A stretch of 64,000 nt of DNA from Pseudomonas sp. SJZ079 (lineage in GTDB: Bacteria; Pseudomonadota; Gammaproteobacteria; Pseudomonadales; Pseudomonadaceae), in assembly GCF_007993865.1 (NCBI RefSeq), contig NZ_VIUH01000006.1:124001-188000 (forward strand), read 5' to 3'. Shown one piece after another: positions 14,053 through 23,793 of the stretch. The notes under the pieces are model-generated. The model was given only the letters and a program-made list of their open reading frames with translations. It searched no databases and was not told the DNA's origin. The stretch's first letter is position 1, and the number at the start of each line of letters is the position of its first letter. The translations under genes and the position numbers were made by a program.

Positions 14053-15486
14053 ATGAATCTTCTGCGCCCTACCCTGTTGACGCTCGCCTGCCTGCTCGCC
14101 CTGCCCGGTACGGCTAGCGAGCTGCCGTCACTCGGCGATGCCAGCTCCGCCATCGTCTCGCCGCAACAAGAGCATCAACTGGGTCGCGCCTGGCTGAGCC
14201 TGCTGCGCGGCCAGGTTAGCCAGCTATCCGACCCGCAGCTCAAGGATTTCGTCGAGAGTAGCGTTTACCGCCTGGGCGAAACCAGTCAGGTACAAGACCG
14301 GCGCCTGGAGTTCGTCCTGCTCGACAGTCCACAGATCAACGCCTTCGCCGCACCCGGGGGAATTATCGGGGTCAACGGCGGGCTGTTCCTCTACGCCCAG
14401 ACCGAAGCCGAATACGCCTCGGTAATGGCGCACGAGCTCGCTCACCTTTCGCAACGTCATTTCGCCCGCGGCGTGGAAGCCCAGCAGCGCATGCAGCTGC
14501 CGGTCATGGCGGCAATGCTCGCCGGAATAGTGGCAGCGGCAGCGGGTGCCGGTGACGTCGGGATTGCCGCCATCGCCTCGACTCAAGCGGCGGCGATTCA
14601 GGAGCAGCGACGCTTCTCCCGGCAGAACGAGCAGGAAGCTGACCGCATCGGCCTGGTCAACCTGGAAAAGGCCGGTTACGACCCACGCGCCATGCCGAGC
14701 ATGTTCGAGCGCCTGATGCGCCAGTATCGCTATGACCGCAAGCCACCGGAATTCCTCCTGACCCACCCGGTATCCGAGTCGCGGATCGCCGACACGCGCA
14801 ACCGCGCCGAGCAATTCAACAGCGGCGGCACAGAAGACAGCGTGCGCTATCAACTCATGCGCGCCCGCGTGCAACTGATCTATGAAGACACTCCCGGTCT
14901 AGCCGGCAAACGCTTTCGCGCCATGCTCGAGGAAAATCCAAAACTGGAAGCCGCGCGCTACGGCCTGGCATTGGCGCAAATCAAGAGTGGCCAACTCAAG
15001 CAAGCCCGCGAAAGTTTGCAGCCCTTGCTGCAAAACAGCCCCAACGATATTGCTTACAACCTGGCCCAGGTCGAACTGGACATCGCCGCCCGCCAACTTG
15101 CGGATGCCCAGAGCCGGGTCGAACGTCTGCAGCGGCTGTACCCGAGCAACTACCCGCTGCATCAAGCCGGTATCGACCTGCTGATGAAACAGGGCCGCAG
15201 CCAGGACGCCGAGCGCGCCCTCGACGCACTGCTGAAGGATCGCCCGAAAGATCCGGACATCTGGTATCAAGTCGCCGAAGTGCGCGGCCTCACCGGTAAC
15301 ACCATCGGCCTGCACCAGGCACGTGCGGAATTCTTCGCCCTGGTCGGTGACTTCGATCAGGCCATCGAACAGCTCGACTTCGCCAAGCGCCGAGCAACCA
15401 ACAACTTCCAACTGGCCTCGCGCATCGATGCACGACAGCGCGAATTGATCGAAGAGCAACGCAGCATCGAACAAATGCTGCGGTAA
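14053..15486 (+). CDS. Periplasmic M48 metalloprotease with TPR repeats, BepA-like
   Basis: 477 residues. A signal peptide covers about 1-22 (LLALPGTAS). The zinc protease domain has HELAH at 127-131 and the third ligand in QEADRIGL; a TPR superhelix occupies about 290-470. This is the plan of BepA (YfgC), which degrades stalled outer-membrane proteins, chiefly LptD, at the BAM complex. The start ATG has only a weak ribosome site. A terminator shared with nadA follows 12 bases after the stop. Confidence 0.9.
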   Translation: MNLLRPTLLTLACLLALPGTASELPSLGDASSAIVSPQQEHQLGRAWLSLLRGQVSQLSDPQLKDFVESSVYRLGETSQVQDRRLEFVLLDSPQINAFAAPGGIIGVNGGLFLYAQTEAEYASVMAHELAHLSQRHFARGVEAQQRMQLPVMAAMLAGIVAAAAGAGDVGIAAIASTQAAAIQEQRRFSRQNEQEADRIGLVNLEKAGYDPRAMPSMFERLMRQYRYDRKPPEFLLTHPVSESRIADTRNRAEQFNSGGTEDSVRYQLMRARVQLIYEDTPGLAGKRFRAMLEENPKLEAARYGLALAQIKSGQLKQARESLQPLLQNSPNDIAYNLAQVELDIAARQLADAQSRVERLQRLYPSNYPLHQAGIDLLMKQGRSQDAERALDALLKDRPKDPDIWYQVAEVRGLTGNTIGLHQARAEFFALVGDFDQAIEQLDFAKRRATNNFQLASRIDARQRELIEEQRSIEQMLR

Positions 15487-15498
15487 ACACTCAGAAAA

Positions 15499-15520
15499 AA
15501 GCCCGGAACAGCCCGGGCTT
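15499..15520. terminator. Bidirectional terminator between bepA-like gene and nadA
   Basis: An 8-bp stem AAGCCCGG/CCGGGCTT with a 6-base loop, flanked by A-runs on one side and TCTC on the other. Confidence 0.75.
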
Positions 15521-15542
15521 CTCAATTCAAATAGCGTTGCGT

Positions 15543-16601
15543 TTAGGCATTCCCAGCCAGCTTCAACCGCGCAGCCTGAGTGAAGTCGAGCATGCGCTTG
15601 AGCGGCTTGATCGCCTTGGGAATCAACGCAGGGTCGACAAAAATCTCGTTGCTGCCCTCACGCAGGCAATTCAGCGTGCGTTCCAGGGTATTCATCGCCA
15701 TCCAGGGGCAGTGTGCACAGCTGCGGCAGGCCGCACCGTTACCGGCGGTTGGCGCCGCGATAAACGTCTTGTCCGGACACAATTGCTGCATTTTGTAGAA
15801 AATGCCGCGATCAGTGGCAACGATAAAGGTCTTGTTCGGCAGCGTCTGCGCCGCCTTGATCAACTGACTGGTCGACCCCACCGCGTCGGCCAAATCGATG
15901 ACCGCCGTCGGCGACTCCGGGTGCACCAGCACAGCCGCCTCCGGATACAGCGCCTTCATGTCTTCCAGTTGCTTGGCCTTGAACTCTTCGTGAACGATGC
16001 ACGCACCGTCCCACAGCAACATGTCGGCGCCGGTCTGGTTCTGGATGTAACGGCCCAGGTGCTGATCCGGCGCCCAGATGATGCTTTCGCCGTTGTCCAT
16101 CAGGTGTTCGATGATTTCCACCGCGCAGCTGGACGTTACCACCCAGTCAGCCCGCGCCTTCACCGCCGCCGAGGTATTGGCATACACCACCACGGTACGC
16201 TGTGGATGCTGGTCGCAGAACGCGGAGAACTCCTCCACCGGACAACCCAGGTCCAGCGAGCAGGTCGCCTCCAGGGTCGGCATCAGCACCCGCTTTTCCG
16301 GATTGAGGATTTTCGCCGTCTCGCCCATGAATTTCACGCCCGCAACCAGCACGGTCTGCGCCGCGTGCTGATTACCGAAGCGGGCCATCTCCAGTGAGTC
16401 GGAGACACAACCACCGGTTTCTTCAGCGAGCGCCTGCAGCACAGGGTCACAGTAGTAATGGGCGACCAGTACGGCATTCTGCTTTTTCAGTTCAGCAGCA
16501 ATCTCAGTGCGGTAAAACGCCTCTTGCTCGGGCGTCAGCGGTTTAGGCTGCTTGGCGTCGAGGTGAGCTTGCACCAGAAGGCGTTCGGAAATCTGCGTCA
16601 T
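15543..16601 (-). CDS. nadA: Quinolinate synthase A
   Basis: 352 residues, [4Fe-4S] enzyme that condenses iminoaspartate with DHAP to quinolinate in NAD synthesis. The three internal repeats of the family are visible. Cluster cysteine candidates are in [20 protein letters not shown] and [14 protein letters not shown], and YYCDP and FMGETAKIL motifs are present. Length and motifs match the E. coli-type enzyme. It lies downstream of tRNA-Lys on the same strand but beyond a terminator, so it has its own promoter near 16620-16700. Confidence 0.96.
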   Translation of the reverse strand: MTQISERLLVQAHLDAKQPKPLTPEQEAFYRTEIAAELKKQNAVLVAHYYCDPVLQALAEETGGCVSDSLEMARFGNQHAAQTVLVAGVKFMGETAKILNPEKRVLMPTLEATCSLDLGCPVEEFSAFCDQHPQRTVVVYANTSAAVKARADWVVTSSCAVEIIEHLMDNGESIIWAPDQHLGRYIQNQTGADMLLWDGACIVHEEFKAKQLEDMKALYPEAAVLVHPESPTAVIDLADAVGSTSQLIKAAQTLPNKTFIVATDRGIFYKMQQLCPDKTFIAAPTAGNGAACRSCAHCPWMAMNTLERTLNCLREGSNEIFVDPALIPKAIKPLKRMLDFTQAARLKLAGNA

Positions 16602-16727
16602 CTCATCAGGCCCTGTGGAGGTCTATTAGCGCGAAACTTGAGTATACCCGCCTGATTGGCACGAGAGCAGACAAGGCAGAAATACGGGACACTCGAGCTC
16701 GATCAAGGTAAAAATTGCAGATACAAA

Positions 16728-16766
16728 AAAGCCCGAAAATTCCTTTAATCAGAATTTTCAGGCTTT
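16728..16766 (-). terminator. Terminator downstream of tRNA-Lys
   Basis: AAAGCC-GAAAATT pairs with AATTTTC-GGCTTT. On the minus strand it ends in GGGCTTTTTTG, a good Rho-independent terminator, 25 bases past the tRNA CCA. Confidence 0.8.
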
Positions 16767-16790
16767 CTCGACCTTCCGCAGAAGGAAATA

Positions 16791-16866
16791 TGGTGGGTCG
16801 TGTGGGATTCGAACCTACGACCAATTGGTTAAAAGCCAACTGCTCTACCAACTGAGCTAACGACCC
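16791..16866 (-). tRNA. tRNA-Lys(TTT)
   Basis: 76 bases with encoded CCA. The acceptor GGGTCGT pairs with ACGACCC. D-loop AGCTCAGTTGGTAGAGC, anticodon loop CTTTTAA (anticodon TTT) and T-loop GGTTCGAATCC are all canonical. In P. aeruginosa the lysine tRNA at this queC-proximal position is an integration site for large islands; no duplicated 3' end is visible here. Confidence 0.97.
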
Positions 16867-16878
16867 GACGCGAGGCGC

Positions 16879-16906
16879 ATGATACTGATTTAATTCAGAA
16901 ATTCAA
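16879..16906 (-). promoter_or_regulatory. tRNA-Lys promoter
   Basis: On the minus strand TTGAAT (16906-16901) and TATCAT (16884-16879) are separated by 16 bases, and the -10 box lies 12 bases before the mature 5' end. This fits a sigma-70 stable-RNA promoter. Confidence 0.65.
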
Positions 16907-16923
16907 CACTTCGCGAAATATTT

Positions 16924-17598
16924 TTAAGCGTAACGCGTGGGATCGGCCAACCCCGCCGCGGCAAAGCCCTCGGCACGCAGGCGACAGCTGTCACATTTGC
17001 CGCAGGCGCGGCCCTGATCATCGGCCTGATAGCAGGACACCGTCAGGGCATAATCCACGCCGTGCTGCATACCCGCCTGGACGATCTCGGCCTTGCTCAT
17101 GTTCTGCAGCGGTGCCTGAATGCGAAAGCCCTGGCCTTCGACACCGGCTTTCGTCGCCAGATTAGCCATGCGCTGGAACGCCTCGACGAACTCCGGACGG
17201 CAATCCGGGTACCCCGAATAATCCACGGCATTAACCCCGATAAAAATGTCGCGTGCACCCAGCACCTCAGCCCAACCCAAAGCCAAGGAGAGAAACACGG
17301 TATTGCGCGCCGGCACATAGGTCACCGGAATGCCTTCACTCGGCCCTTCCGGCACCTCGATACTGCTGTCGGTCAGCGCCGAGCCGCCGATGCCATTGAG
17401 GTTAAGCCCGATCACCTTGTGCTCGACTACGCCCAAGTGCCTGGCTACGCGCTCGGCCGCTTGCAGCTCTGAACGATGACGTTGCCCATAATCGAAACTC
17501 ATGCTGTAGCAGGCATAACCCTCGGCTTTAGCCAGGGCGACCACAGTGGCCGAATCGAGACCGCCGGAAAGCAGGATGACCGCTTTTTTCTCACTCAT
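16924..17598 (-). CDS. queC: 7-cyano-7-deazaguanine (preQ0) synthase
   Basis: 224 residues. The ATP-PP-loop motif SGGLDS is at 11-16, and the zinc site CX8-CGKCDSC is near the C-terminus. QueC converts CDG to preQ0 in queuosine biosynthesis. It follows queE on the same strand, and the two enzymes act consecutively. The pair forms the distal part of the tol-pal transcript region, as in other pseudomonads. Confidence 0.97.
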   Translation of the reverse strand: MSEKKAVILLSGGLDSATVVALAKAEGYACYSMSFDYGQRHRSELQAAERVARHLGVVEHKVIGLNLNGIGGSALTDSSIEVPEGPSEGIPVTYVPARNTVFLSLALGWAEVLGARDIFIGVNAVDYSGYPDCRPEFVEAFQRMANLATKAGVEGQGFRIQAPLQNMSKAEIVQAGMQHGVDYALTVSCYQADDQGRACGKCDSCRLRAEGFAAAGLADPTRYA

Positions 17599-17667
17599 GG
17601 GGTGTTCCTCTTCATTACCGGCCCGACAGACTTGTCACAGGCGCACTGAGCAGCTTGAGCAACCAAC

Positions 17668-18315
17668 TCAGTGCCCCGGCTCGTCATTCCAGAGAATCTT
17701 GTGCAACTGCATCTGCAAACGCACGGGCAGGTTGTCGGCCACTATCCAGTCGGCCAGCGAGCGTGCATCCAGCTCCTGATGGCTCGGCGAGAACCACACA
17801 TCGCCGGCGCGCTGATCCAAACGGTACTGGATCAGCTTGGACACCGCCCAGTCATAGTCTTCGCGCGAGCAGATGACAAACTTGACCTGATCATTCGGCG
17901 TCAGCAGCTCGATATTTTCATAACGATTGCGCGCCACTTCCGCCGAGCCCGGCGTCTTCAGATCAAGCACTTTACTCACCCGCGGGTCGACCGCCGAGAC
18001 ATCCAGGGCACCGCTGGTTTCCAGTGACACCTCATAGCCGGCATCACACAACCGCTCGAGCAGAGGTATGCAGTTGGGTTGCGCCAACGGCTCACCACCG
18101 GTCACACAGATATAGCGCGGCTTGTAGCCGGCGACCTGCTCGACAATGGCATCCAGGGACATGACCTCGCCGCCACTGAAGGCATAGGCGGTGTCGCAAT
18201 ACTGGCAACGCAGGGGGCAGCCGGTCAGGCGAACGAACACGGTCGGCAAGCCGGCAGTGCGCGTCTCGCCCTGCAGCGAGTAGAAAATCTCGGTAATTCG
18301 CAGGTTTTTTTGCAT
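17668..18315 (-). CDS. queE: 7-carboxy-7-deazaguanine synthase
   Basis: 215 residues, radical SAM enzyme. The iron-sulfur triad is CPLRCQYC in LTGCPLRCQYCDTAY; the family spacing is CX3CX2C. GGEPLAQ is the SAM-binding GGE motif. It makes CDG, the substrate of QueC encoded 69 bases downstream. The ATG at 18315 has only a weak ribosome site. A terminator lies between cpoB and this gene, so the que pair probably has its own promoter at 18316-18380. Confidence 0.96.
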   Translation of the reverse strand: MQKNLRITEIFYSLQGETRTAGLPTVFVRLTGCPLRCQYCDTAYAFSGGEVMSLDAIVEQVAGYKPRYICVTGGEPLAQPNCIPLLERLCDAGYEVSLETSGALDVSAVDPRVSKVLDLKTPGSAEVARNRYENIELLTPNDQVKFVICSREDYDWAVSKLIQYRLDQRAGDVWFSPSHQELDARSLADWIVADNLPVRLQMQLHKILWNDEPGH

Positions 18316-18386
18316 ATAGCCACGGGCGTGACGGCTAAACAGGCCATCCGCCTCCGTTGCGGGAAAAGGGCGAAGATTCTAACGAA

Positions 18387-18411
18387 AAAACCCGCGACAG
18401 GCGCGGGTTTT
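18387..18411 (-). terminator. Terminator after the tol-pal-cpoB operon
   Basis: A 10-bp stem AAAACCCGCG/CGCGGGTTTT with a 5-base loop and a T-rich tail on the minus strand. Confidence 0.85.
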
Positions 18412-18430
18412 CTTGATCGCAGATTCAGCT

Positions 18431-19243
18431 TTAGGGTAAGCGCTGCAAATCACGCTGCGCCAACTGCGCCGCCGACGACCCCGGATACTGGGCGATGACT
18501 TGCTGCAGAATGCCTTTGGCCTTGTCCACATTGCCCAGGCGCATTTCAACATCCGCCAGTTTGAACAATGAGTCGGGCACTTTTGCATGCTGCGGATACA
18601 CCTGGCTGACCCTGGCAAAAGCCTGGCCCGCACCCTGCAGGTCGCCCTTCGCCAGGTTCACTTCACCCAGCCAGTACTGAGCATTGCCGGCATATTGGCT
18701 GTTAGGGTATTTGCGTAGAAACGCCGAAAAAGCCTGGCTGGCCTTGTCGAAATCTTTGACTTTGATCAGATCGAAGGCAGCGTCATAAAACAGCTTCTCC
18801 TTCTCCGGATCCGCTGATCCATTGCCGGCAGGCGACTGAGCCTGATCTGCAGTAGGTGCTGGTGAGGCACTGTTCGCGCCCTCACCCGAGGAATTCTGTG
18901 TGGCCGCAGCACCTGCTGCACCACTGCTCAAGCGTCGATCAAGATCCTGGTAACGCTCCAGGCCCTGTTGCTTCAATCGCTCAATTTCATTCTGCTGTTC
19001 TTCGAGCATACCGCGCAGTTGCGCGATCTCCTGCTGCATCTGCTGCAGCTGATTGAACAGCATGCCCTGCGCCGAGGCAGGGGCCTCAGCCCCTCCCCCG
19101 GCGTAGGCGCCGGACGTGTCATAACCAGGTGATGGGTAACTGCTGCCGTAACCGGCATCGTTATCCACCACAGGAACCTCAGCCCAAGCCACAAGTGGCA
19201 GGCTGAGCACCAAAACGGTTAAAGCACGACGGCACATACGCAT
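18431..19243 (-). CDS. cpoB: Cell division coordinator CpoB (YbgF)
   Basis: 270 residues, periplasmic. The signal peptide ends near PLVAWAEVP (about residue 21). A trimerising coiled coil rich in glutamine follows at about 60-105 (NQLQQMQQEIAQLRGMLEEQ), then a low-complexity linker and a C-terminal TPR domain (about 145-270). CpoB links the Tol system and PBP1b during septation. It is the last gene of tolQRAB-pal-cpoB, starting 7 bases after the pal stop. Confidence 0.95.
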   Translation of the reverse strand: MRMCRRALTVLVLSLPLVAWAEVPVVDNDAGYGSSYPSPGYDTSGAYAGGGAEAPASAQGMLFNQLQQMQQEIAQLRGMLEEQQNEIERLKQQGLERYQDLDRRLSSGAAGAAATQNSSGEGANSASPAPTADQAQSPAGNGSADPEKEKLFYDAAFDLIKVKDFDKASQAFSAFLRKYPNSQYAGNAQYWLGEVNLAKGDLQGAGQAFARVSQVYPQHAKVPDSLFKLADVEMRLGNVDKAKGILQQVIAQYPGSSAAQLAQRDLQRLP

Positions 19244-19249
19244 GGCGAA

Positions 19250-19747
19250 TTACTTACGCAGTTCGACGCGACGGTTCTGAGCCCAGGACTGCTCATCGTT
19301 ACCGGTAGCAATCGCACGCTCTTCACCGTAGGAAACCAGCTCCAGCTGAGCAGGGGAAACACCCTGCAGTACCAGGTAGCGCTGCACGGCCTTTGAGCGA
19401 CGCTCGCCCAGTGCCATGTTGTATTCACGGGTACCGCGCTCGTCAGCGTGGCCTTCCAGAACGACGCGAGCGCCGTTGCCTTTCAGATCCTTGGCGTGAA
19501 CGTCGAGGGCGCGCATGGCTTCCGGCTTCAGATCCGAGCTGTCGTATTCGAAGTAGAAGGTGGTGATAGCGCGCAGGGCCGCTTCTTCGCTCAGGCTGCC
19601 GTCGACAGCACCGGTGTCGGTACCGTAACCGGCATTCGGGTCGATTGCGCCTTCGCCAGCAGCATCGCCGCCCTTGGAGGAACAACCAACAGCAACGGCG
19701 AGAGCCAAGCTCAGAGCAGCAAATTTACCGAATTTCAGCATTTCCAT
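19250..19747 (-). CDS. oprL: Peptidoglycan-associated lipoprotein OprL/Pal
   Basis: 165 residues, nearly identical to P. aeruginosa OprL as remembered. The lipobox gives [10 protein letters not shown] with lipidated Cys22. An OmpA-like peptidoglycan-binding domain follows, with [24 protein letters not shown] and the C-terminal NRRVELRK. It anchors the outer membrane to peptidoglycan and partners TolB. I chose the ATG at 19747, since the protein starts MEMLKFGKF; a second ATG lies just upstream. AGGAG precedes it by 7 bases. Confidence 0.97.
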   Translation of the reverse strand: MEMLKFGKFAALSLALAVAVGCSSKGGDAAGEGAIDPNAGYGTDTGAVDGSLSEEAALRAITTFYFEYDSSDLKPEAMRALDVHAKDLKGNGARVVLEGHADERGTREYNMALGERRSKAVQRYLVLQGVSPAQLELVSYGEERAIATGNDEQSWAQNRRVELRK

Positions 19748-19816
19748 CATGTAACTCCTAATGAACCCCAGTGTGTTAAGCAGTATTTCAAGCAATAGCA
19801 AAGGTGTAGCGCCGCA

Positions 19817-21115
19817 TCAGTTCAGGTAGGGGGACCAGGAAGGCTCTCGAACTTCGCCTTGAGCGGTAGGAAGAGGGAGCCTAACGCGACCATTGGTGGA
19901 CGCTAACATCAAGACTCCCCGACCCTGCTGGCGGGTGGCGTAGATTATCATGGTGCCGTTAGGTGCAACAGTGGGTGACTCATCCAAACTGGTATCAGAA
20001 AGAATGCGCAAATTGCCCCGCTGAAGATCCTGTGCCGCTACTTTGAACACGGTATAACCATCCTGGCGGTGAATCATCACCAGGGTCTTTTCATCCGCAG
20101 AGAGTTTCGGGTTGGCGTTGTAGTTACCAACGAAGGTCACACGCTCAACCGCACCACTGCCGATGTTGGTTTTGTAGATTTGTGGCTTACCGGAACGGTC
20201 CGAGGTGAAGTAGATGGTCTGGCCATCCTTACCCCAGAAGGGTTCGGTATCAATCGAGCCCTGATTGGTCACGCGACGCAGTTGCCGCGAGCCCATGTCC
20301 ATCACATAGATTTCCGGATTGCCGTCACGCGACAGCACGAAGGCCAGGCGACTGCCGTCCGGCGACCAGGCCGGCGCGCCGTTCAGGCCTTCGAAATTGG
20401 TGATCTGCTCACGCCGCCCGGTATCGATGTGCTGCACGAAGATACGCGGACGCTTTTGCTCGAACGACACATAGGCGATGCGCCGGCCATCCGGAGCAAA
20501 CGACGGCGACAGGATTGGCTCACGCGACTGCAGCAGGGTCACTGCACGAGCGCCGTCGTAATCGGAGCGCTGCAAGGTATAGCGCGTATTGTTCACTGCA
20601 AAACGTTCGGCGGTGACATAGAGCATGCGCGTGGAAAACGCGCCTTTGGTCCCGGTGAGCTTCTCGAACGACTGATCGGCAATATGGTGGGCCATGTCGC
20701 GCAGCTGATCGACTCCTCCACCGACGCTGCCCGTCATCACCTGCTGCTCGGTGGCCACGTTGAACAACGCGTACTGAACCTGCAAACGGCCGCCGCTGGG
20801 AACCAGGCTACCAACCAGGACATACTGGGCGCCAAGGGCCTTCCAATCACGGTAGATGAGTTCGCTGGCCTGGGTCGGCAGACTGATCATGTTCTGCTTC
20901 GGGATTGGCTCGAAAACCCCCGAATTGCGCAGATCCTTGCCGATGATATCGGCCATATCCTCCGGTAGCACGCTACCGCCCTGCCAACCAAACGGCACCA
21001 CGGCAATCGGTGTCGCGCGATCACTACCGCTACTGATCACCAAGGGGTCAGCCGCCTGAACGCTGCCGACCAACATGGCCAGCCCCACCAGGACAATACG
21101 CATCAGGGTATTCAC
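19817..21115 (-). CDS. tolB: Tol-Pal beta-propeller protein TolB
   Basis: 432 residues from the GTG at 21115. The periplasmic protein has a signal peptide ending VQAADP, an N-terminal alpha/beta domain and a C-terminal six-bladed propeller with repeats such as [25 protein letters not shown] and [14 protein letters not shown]. It connects Pal to TolA. Alternative starts are TTG at 21124, which overlaps the tolA stop, and ATG at 21103. The GTG has GGAG 11 bases upstream and gives the P. aeruginosa length. Confidence 0.95.
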   Translation of the reverse strand: MNTLMRIVLVGLAMLVGSVQAADPLVISSGSDRATPIAVVPFGWQGGSVLPEDMADIIGKDLRNSGVFEPIPKQNMISLPTQASELIYRDWKALGAQYVLVGSLVPSGGRLQVQYALFNVATEQQVMTGSVGGGVDQLRDMAHHIADQSFEKLTGTKGAFSTRMLYVTAERFAVNNTRYTLQRSDYDGARAVTLLQSREPILSPSFAPDGRRIAYVSFEQKRPRIFVQHIDTGRREQITNFEGLNGAPAWSPDGSRLAFVLSRDGNPEIYVMDMGSRQLRRVTNQGSIDTEPFWGKDGQTIYFTSDRSGKPQIYKTNIGSGAVERVTFVGNYNANPKLSADEKTLVMIHRQDGYTVFKVAAQDLQRGNLRILSDTSLDESPTVAPNGTMIIYATRQQGRGVLMLASTNGRVRLPLPTAQGEVREPSWSPYLN

Positions 21116-21120
21116 TGAGT

Positions 21121-22104
21121 TCAATTCTCCGGTTTGAATAAAACAGCGCGCTGCCTATATAGGCTATCAAAGGTAGCGCGATCCAATTGTTGCATTTCGG
21201 CGATGCGGCCTACGTTGCGCACCGCTTGTACCGCTGAGCTATCGAAAGCTGCGTCACCACTGGAGCGGGTGACGCTGGCATTGGTGATGGTGCCATCGGG
21301 CAACATCTGAATCAGTAATGCAACGCTCATCCCGCTACGAGCCGACATAGGTCTTTGCCAGCTTTCGGTGATCAGCTTGATGATCAAGTCATCAAGATTC
21401 CCGGCCACCTGATCGCCCTGGGTTTCGGCTAACGCCTGCTGATGCCCGACTTCGTCCGACAGCAGCTCGGCCAATGCAGCGGCCTTCTTATCCTCAACCG
21501 CTTTACGACTGGCCACTTCAGCAGCCTTTTTCTTGGCATCCTCCGCGGCTTTTTTCTTCGCAGCTTCGGCAGCGGCCTTTTTCTTGGCCTCTTCGGCCGC
21601 CTTCTTCTTGGCGTCTTCCGCAGCCTTTTTCTTGGCATCCTCGGCGGCTTCCTTCTTCGCCTCATCTTCAACCGCCTTCTTCTTGGCGATATCGGCTAGC
21701 TTCTTCTGCTCTGCGGCCTTTTTTTCCGCCTCCGACTTCTTAGCGGCATCCGCTTTCTTAGCCGCTTCGGCCTTTCGAACCTCATCGGCTTTCTTTTGTT
21801 CCGCAGCCTTGGCCGCCGCCTGCTTCTGCTGCTCGGCTTTTTTCTGTTCCAGTTGCTCGGTTTCGTACTGCGGCGCAGCGGTTTTCTTCGCCTCGCCGGC
21901 AATTTTCTGGTTGGTCTGAGTAGTCGCCTGGCTTTGCGACTTCAATTGATACAAGGTCGCCTGCACGACTGGCCTGGCTGGCGGCAAATCCGGGGCAAAG
22001 GCAAAACTGACGAACAGCATCGCGAACATCAGGGTATGCAGCGCCACCGCCCACACCACCGGCCAGAACAGGCTTTCCGAAGAAGAGCGCTCACGCTGCT
22101 GCAT
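21121..22104 (-). CDS. tolA: Energy-transducing membrane protein TolA
   Basis: 327 residues: an N-terminal inner-membrane anchor at about 14-36 ([20 protein letters not shown]), a long Lys/Ala/Glu helix (about 60-215) spanning the periplasm, and a globular domain III (about 230-327, [15 protein letters not shown]) that binds TolB and filamentous phage or colicins. The repetitive AKKKA coding stretch explains long antisense open frames here. The ATG overlaps the tolR stop. Confidence 0.96.
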   Translation of the reverse strand: MQQRERSSSESLFWPVVWAVALHTLMFAMLFVSFAFAPDLPPARPVVQATLYQLKSQSQATTQTNQKIAGEAKKTAAPQYETEQLEQKKAEQQKQAAAKAAEQKKADEVRKAEAAKKADAAKKSEAEKKAAEQKKLADIAKKKAVEDEAKKEAAEDAKKKAAEDAKKKAAEEAKKKAAAEAAKKKAAEDAKKKAAEVASRKAVEDKKAAALAELLSDEVGHQQALAETQGDQVAGNLDDLIIKLITESWQRPMSARSGMSVALLIQMLPDGTITNASVTRSSGDAAFDSSAVQAVRNVGRIAEMQQLDRATFDSLYRQRAVLFKPEN

Positions 22105-22556
22105 CAGGGTGCCTCGGTAATCAGCCCGACGTTACCCACGTCAGCCTGCTGCAAGCCACTCATGGCCAACATCACCGTACCGTAATCGACCGCTTTGTCT
22201 CCGCGCACGAACACTTGCACTTGCTTACCCTGGCGACGACTCTCAGCCAGGATGCCAGTCACCGCACGCGTCATCTCATCCAGGGTCATGGCTTGATCCT
22301 GCACGGTATCGACATCGACCTCGGTGCCCATGTTCCAGTAATAGGACTTGTCGGCCTTGATCGAAATGGTCAGCACCTGGGCGTTGTTGTCCTGCGGCAG
22401 CACTTCGCTGCTGACTTTCGGCAGGTCGACCTTGACCCCTTGATTGAGCATCGGCGCGGTCACCATAAAGATCACCAGCAGTACCAACATCACATCGATG
22501 TAGGGCACCACGTTCATCTCGGCGACGGGCTTGCGTCTGTTGCGAATTCTGGCCAT
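22104..22556 (-). CDS. tolR: Tol system protein TolR
   Basis: 150 residues of the ExbD/TolR family. A single membrane span at about 17-37 (VVPYIDVMLVLLVIFMVTAP) includes the conserved channel aspartate in the YIDVMLVLL motif. The C-terminal periplasmic domain ends near ADVGNVGLITE. It forms the proton channel with TolQ and stops 1 base into tolA. Confidence 0.97.
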   Translation of the reverse strand: MARIRNRRKPVAEMNVVPYIDVMLVLLVIFMVTAPMLNQGVKVDLPKVSSEVLPQDNNAQVLTISIKADKSYYWNMGTEVDVDTVQDQAMTLDEMTRAVTGILAESRRQGKQVQVFVRGDKAVDYGTVMLAMSGLQQADVGNVGLITEAP

Positions 22557-22590
22557 GGCTTGAAAAACCTGTATTGAGAATGCCTAAGGC

Positions 22591-23286
22591 TTAGTCGTCG
22601 CTGGTATGCACTTTACGGTGCAGGATCGCCTGGAACTCATCGGCGAAGGTGTAGTAACGGCCGATCAGCATCTCACCCCGAGAGGAGAAGCGGTTGTAGG
22701 CAATCACCGCCGGAATGGCCGCGAACAGACCGATGGCCGTGGCAATCAGCGCCTCGGCGATACCTGGGGCCACAGTGGCCAGGGTTGCTTGCTGAACCTG
22801 GGCCAAGCCGCGGAAGGAGTTCATGATCCCCCACACGGTGCCGAACAGACCAATATAGGGGCTGGTGGAGCCGACTGTGGCGAGGAATGGCAGGCTTTGC
22901 TCGAGCTTCTCTTCCTCGCGCGAGATGGCCACGCGCATGCCACGGGCCACGCCGTCCATCACCGCATCCGGATCGACACCTTGCTGCTGGCGCAAACGGG
23001 AAAATTCCTTGAAACCGGCGCGGAAAATCTGCTCCAGACCAGAGTCTGGATCCGGGTTGCTGCCTGCCTGACGATACAGCTTGGACAGGTCGATGCCGGA
23101 CCAGAAACGTTCCTCGAAGTTATCCAAGGCGCGCTTGGCGGCGCGCAGCAGCGTGCTGCGCTGGAAGATCATGACCCACGATGTGACCGAAGCGGCCACC
23201 AGCGTCAGCATCACCAGTTGCACCACCAGGCTGGCGTTGCTGATCAAACTCCACATCGACATGTGGTCAACGGCGTTGGCTTCCAC
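22591..23286 (-). CDS. tolQ: Tol system protein TolQ
   Basis: 231 residues of the ExbB/MotA family with three membrane spans (about 14-38, 138-160 and 172-194). GLFGTVWGIMNSFRGL and GIAEALIATAIGLFAAIPAVIAYN are the family signatures. Proton channel that energises TolA. It starts 2 bases after the ybgC stop, in the standard ybgC-tolQRAB-pal order. Confidence 0.97.
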   Translation of the reverse strand: MEANAVDHMSMWSLISNASLVVQLVMLTLVAASVTSWVMIFQRSTLLRAAKRALDNFEERFWSGIDLSKLYRQAGSNPDPDSGLEQIFRAGFKEFSRLRQQQGVDPDAVMDGVARGMRVAISREEEKLEQSLPFLATVGSTSPYIGLFGTVWGIMNSFRGLAQVQQATLATVAPGIAEALIATAIGLFAAIPAVIAYNRFSSRGEMLIGRYYTFADEFQAILHRKVHTSDD

Positions 23287-23288
23287 GC

Positions 23289-23741
23289 TTACTCTCCTGC
23301 CTTAGATGTACCCGTGCCGCCCAGGACGGCAAAGGCCGTACGCAGAGCTTGGGGAATAGCCCGGGGTTTCAAATTGTCGGCGCGCACACAGGCCACCAAA
23401 AACTGCCCCTCACAGAGCAGCACGTCATCCACAGCCCGCCTGACCTGTTGACGAAAACGCAGGCTGGCACGGTTTAATTCGATTACTTGCGCACTGACCA
23501 GCAACTCATCGTCGAGCCGGGCCGGTGCGTGATAGCGCGCCTCCGCGGAATGCACGACAAACAACAGGCCCTCACCCGCCAGCGTCGACTGGGCAAAGCC
23601 CAGGTCGCGCAGGCACTCGGTGCGAGCCCGCTCCATAAATTTGAGGTAGTTGACGTAGTAGACGATGCCGCCGGCATCGGTGTCTTCGTAATAAACCCGA
23701 CAACGATGAGCGAAAGACTGAACTCCGTTTTGCGCGTGCAT
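23289..23741 (-). CDS. ybgC: Acyl-CoA thioester hydrolase YbgC
   Basis: 150-residue hot-dog-fold thioesterase. The catalytic aspartate lies in [22 protein letters not shown]. The E. coli protein hydrolyses short-chain acyl-CoA and acyl-ACP and associates with phospholipid enzymes. It is the first gene of the tol-pal cluster and 53 bases downstream of ruvB. Confidence 0.94.
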   Translation of the reverse strand: MHAQNGVQSFAHRCRVYYEDTDAGGIVYYVNYLKFMERARTECLRDLGFAQSTLAGEGLLFVVHSAEARYHAPARLDDELLVSAQVIELNRASLRFRQQVRRAVDDVLLCEGQFLVACVRADNLKPRAIPQALRTAFAVLGGTGTSKAGE

Positions 23742-23793
23742 ACTGTAGTGCTAGCTCCTGAACTTGCCAATTGGCTACGGCAAGTATTTTTTC

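Noticed and set aside
16791..16866. tRNA-Lys as an island attachment site
   Set aside because: This tRNA is a known hotspot in P. aeruginosa, but no second copy of its 3' end and no foreign genes are seen around it.
21429..21919. Several overlapping open frames within tolA
   Set aside because: They are frame-shifted or antisense readings of the repetitive AKKKA helix of tolA.
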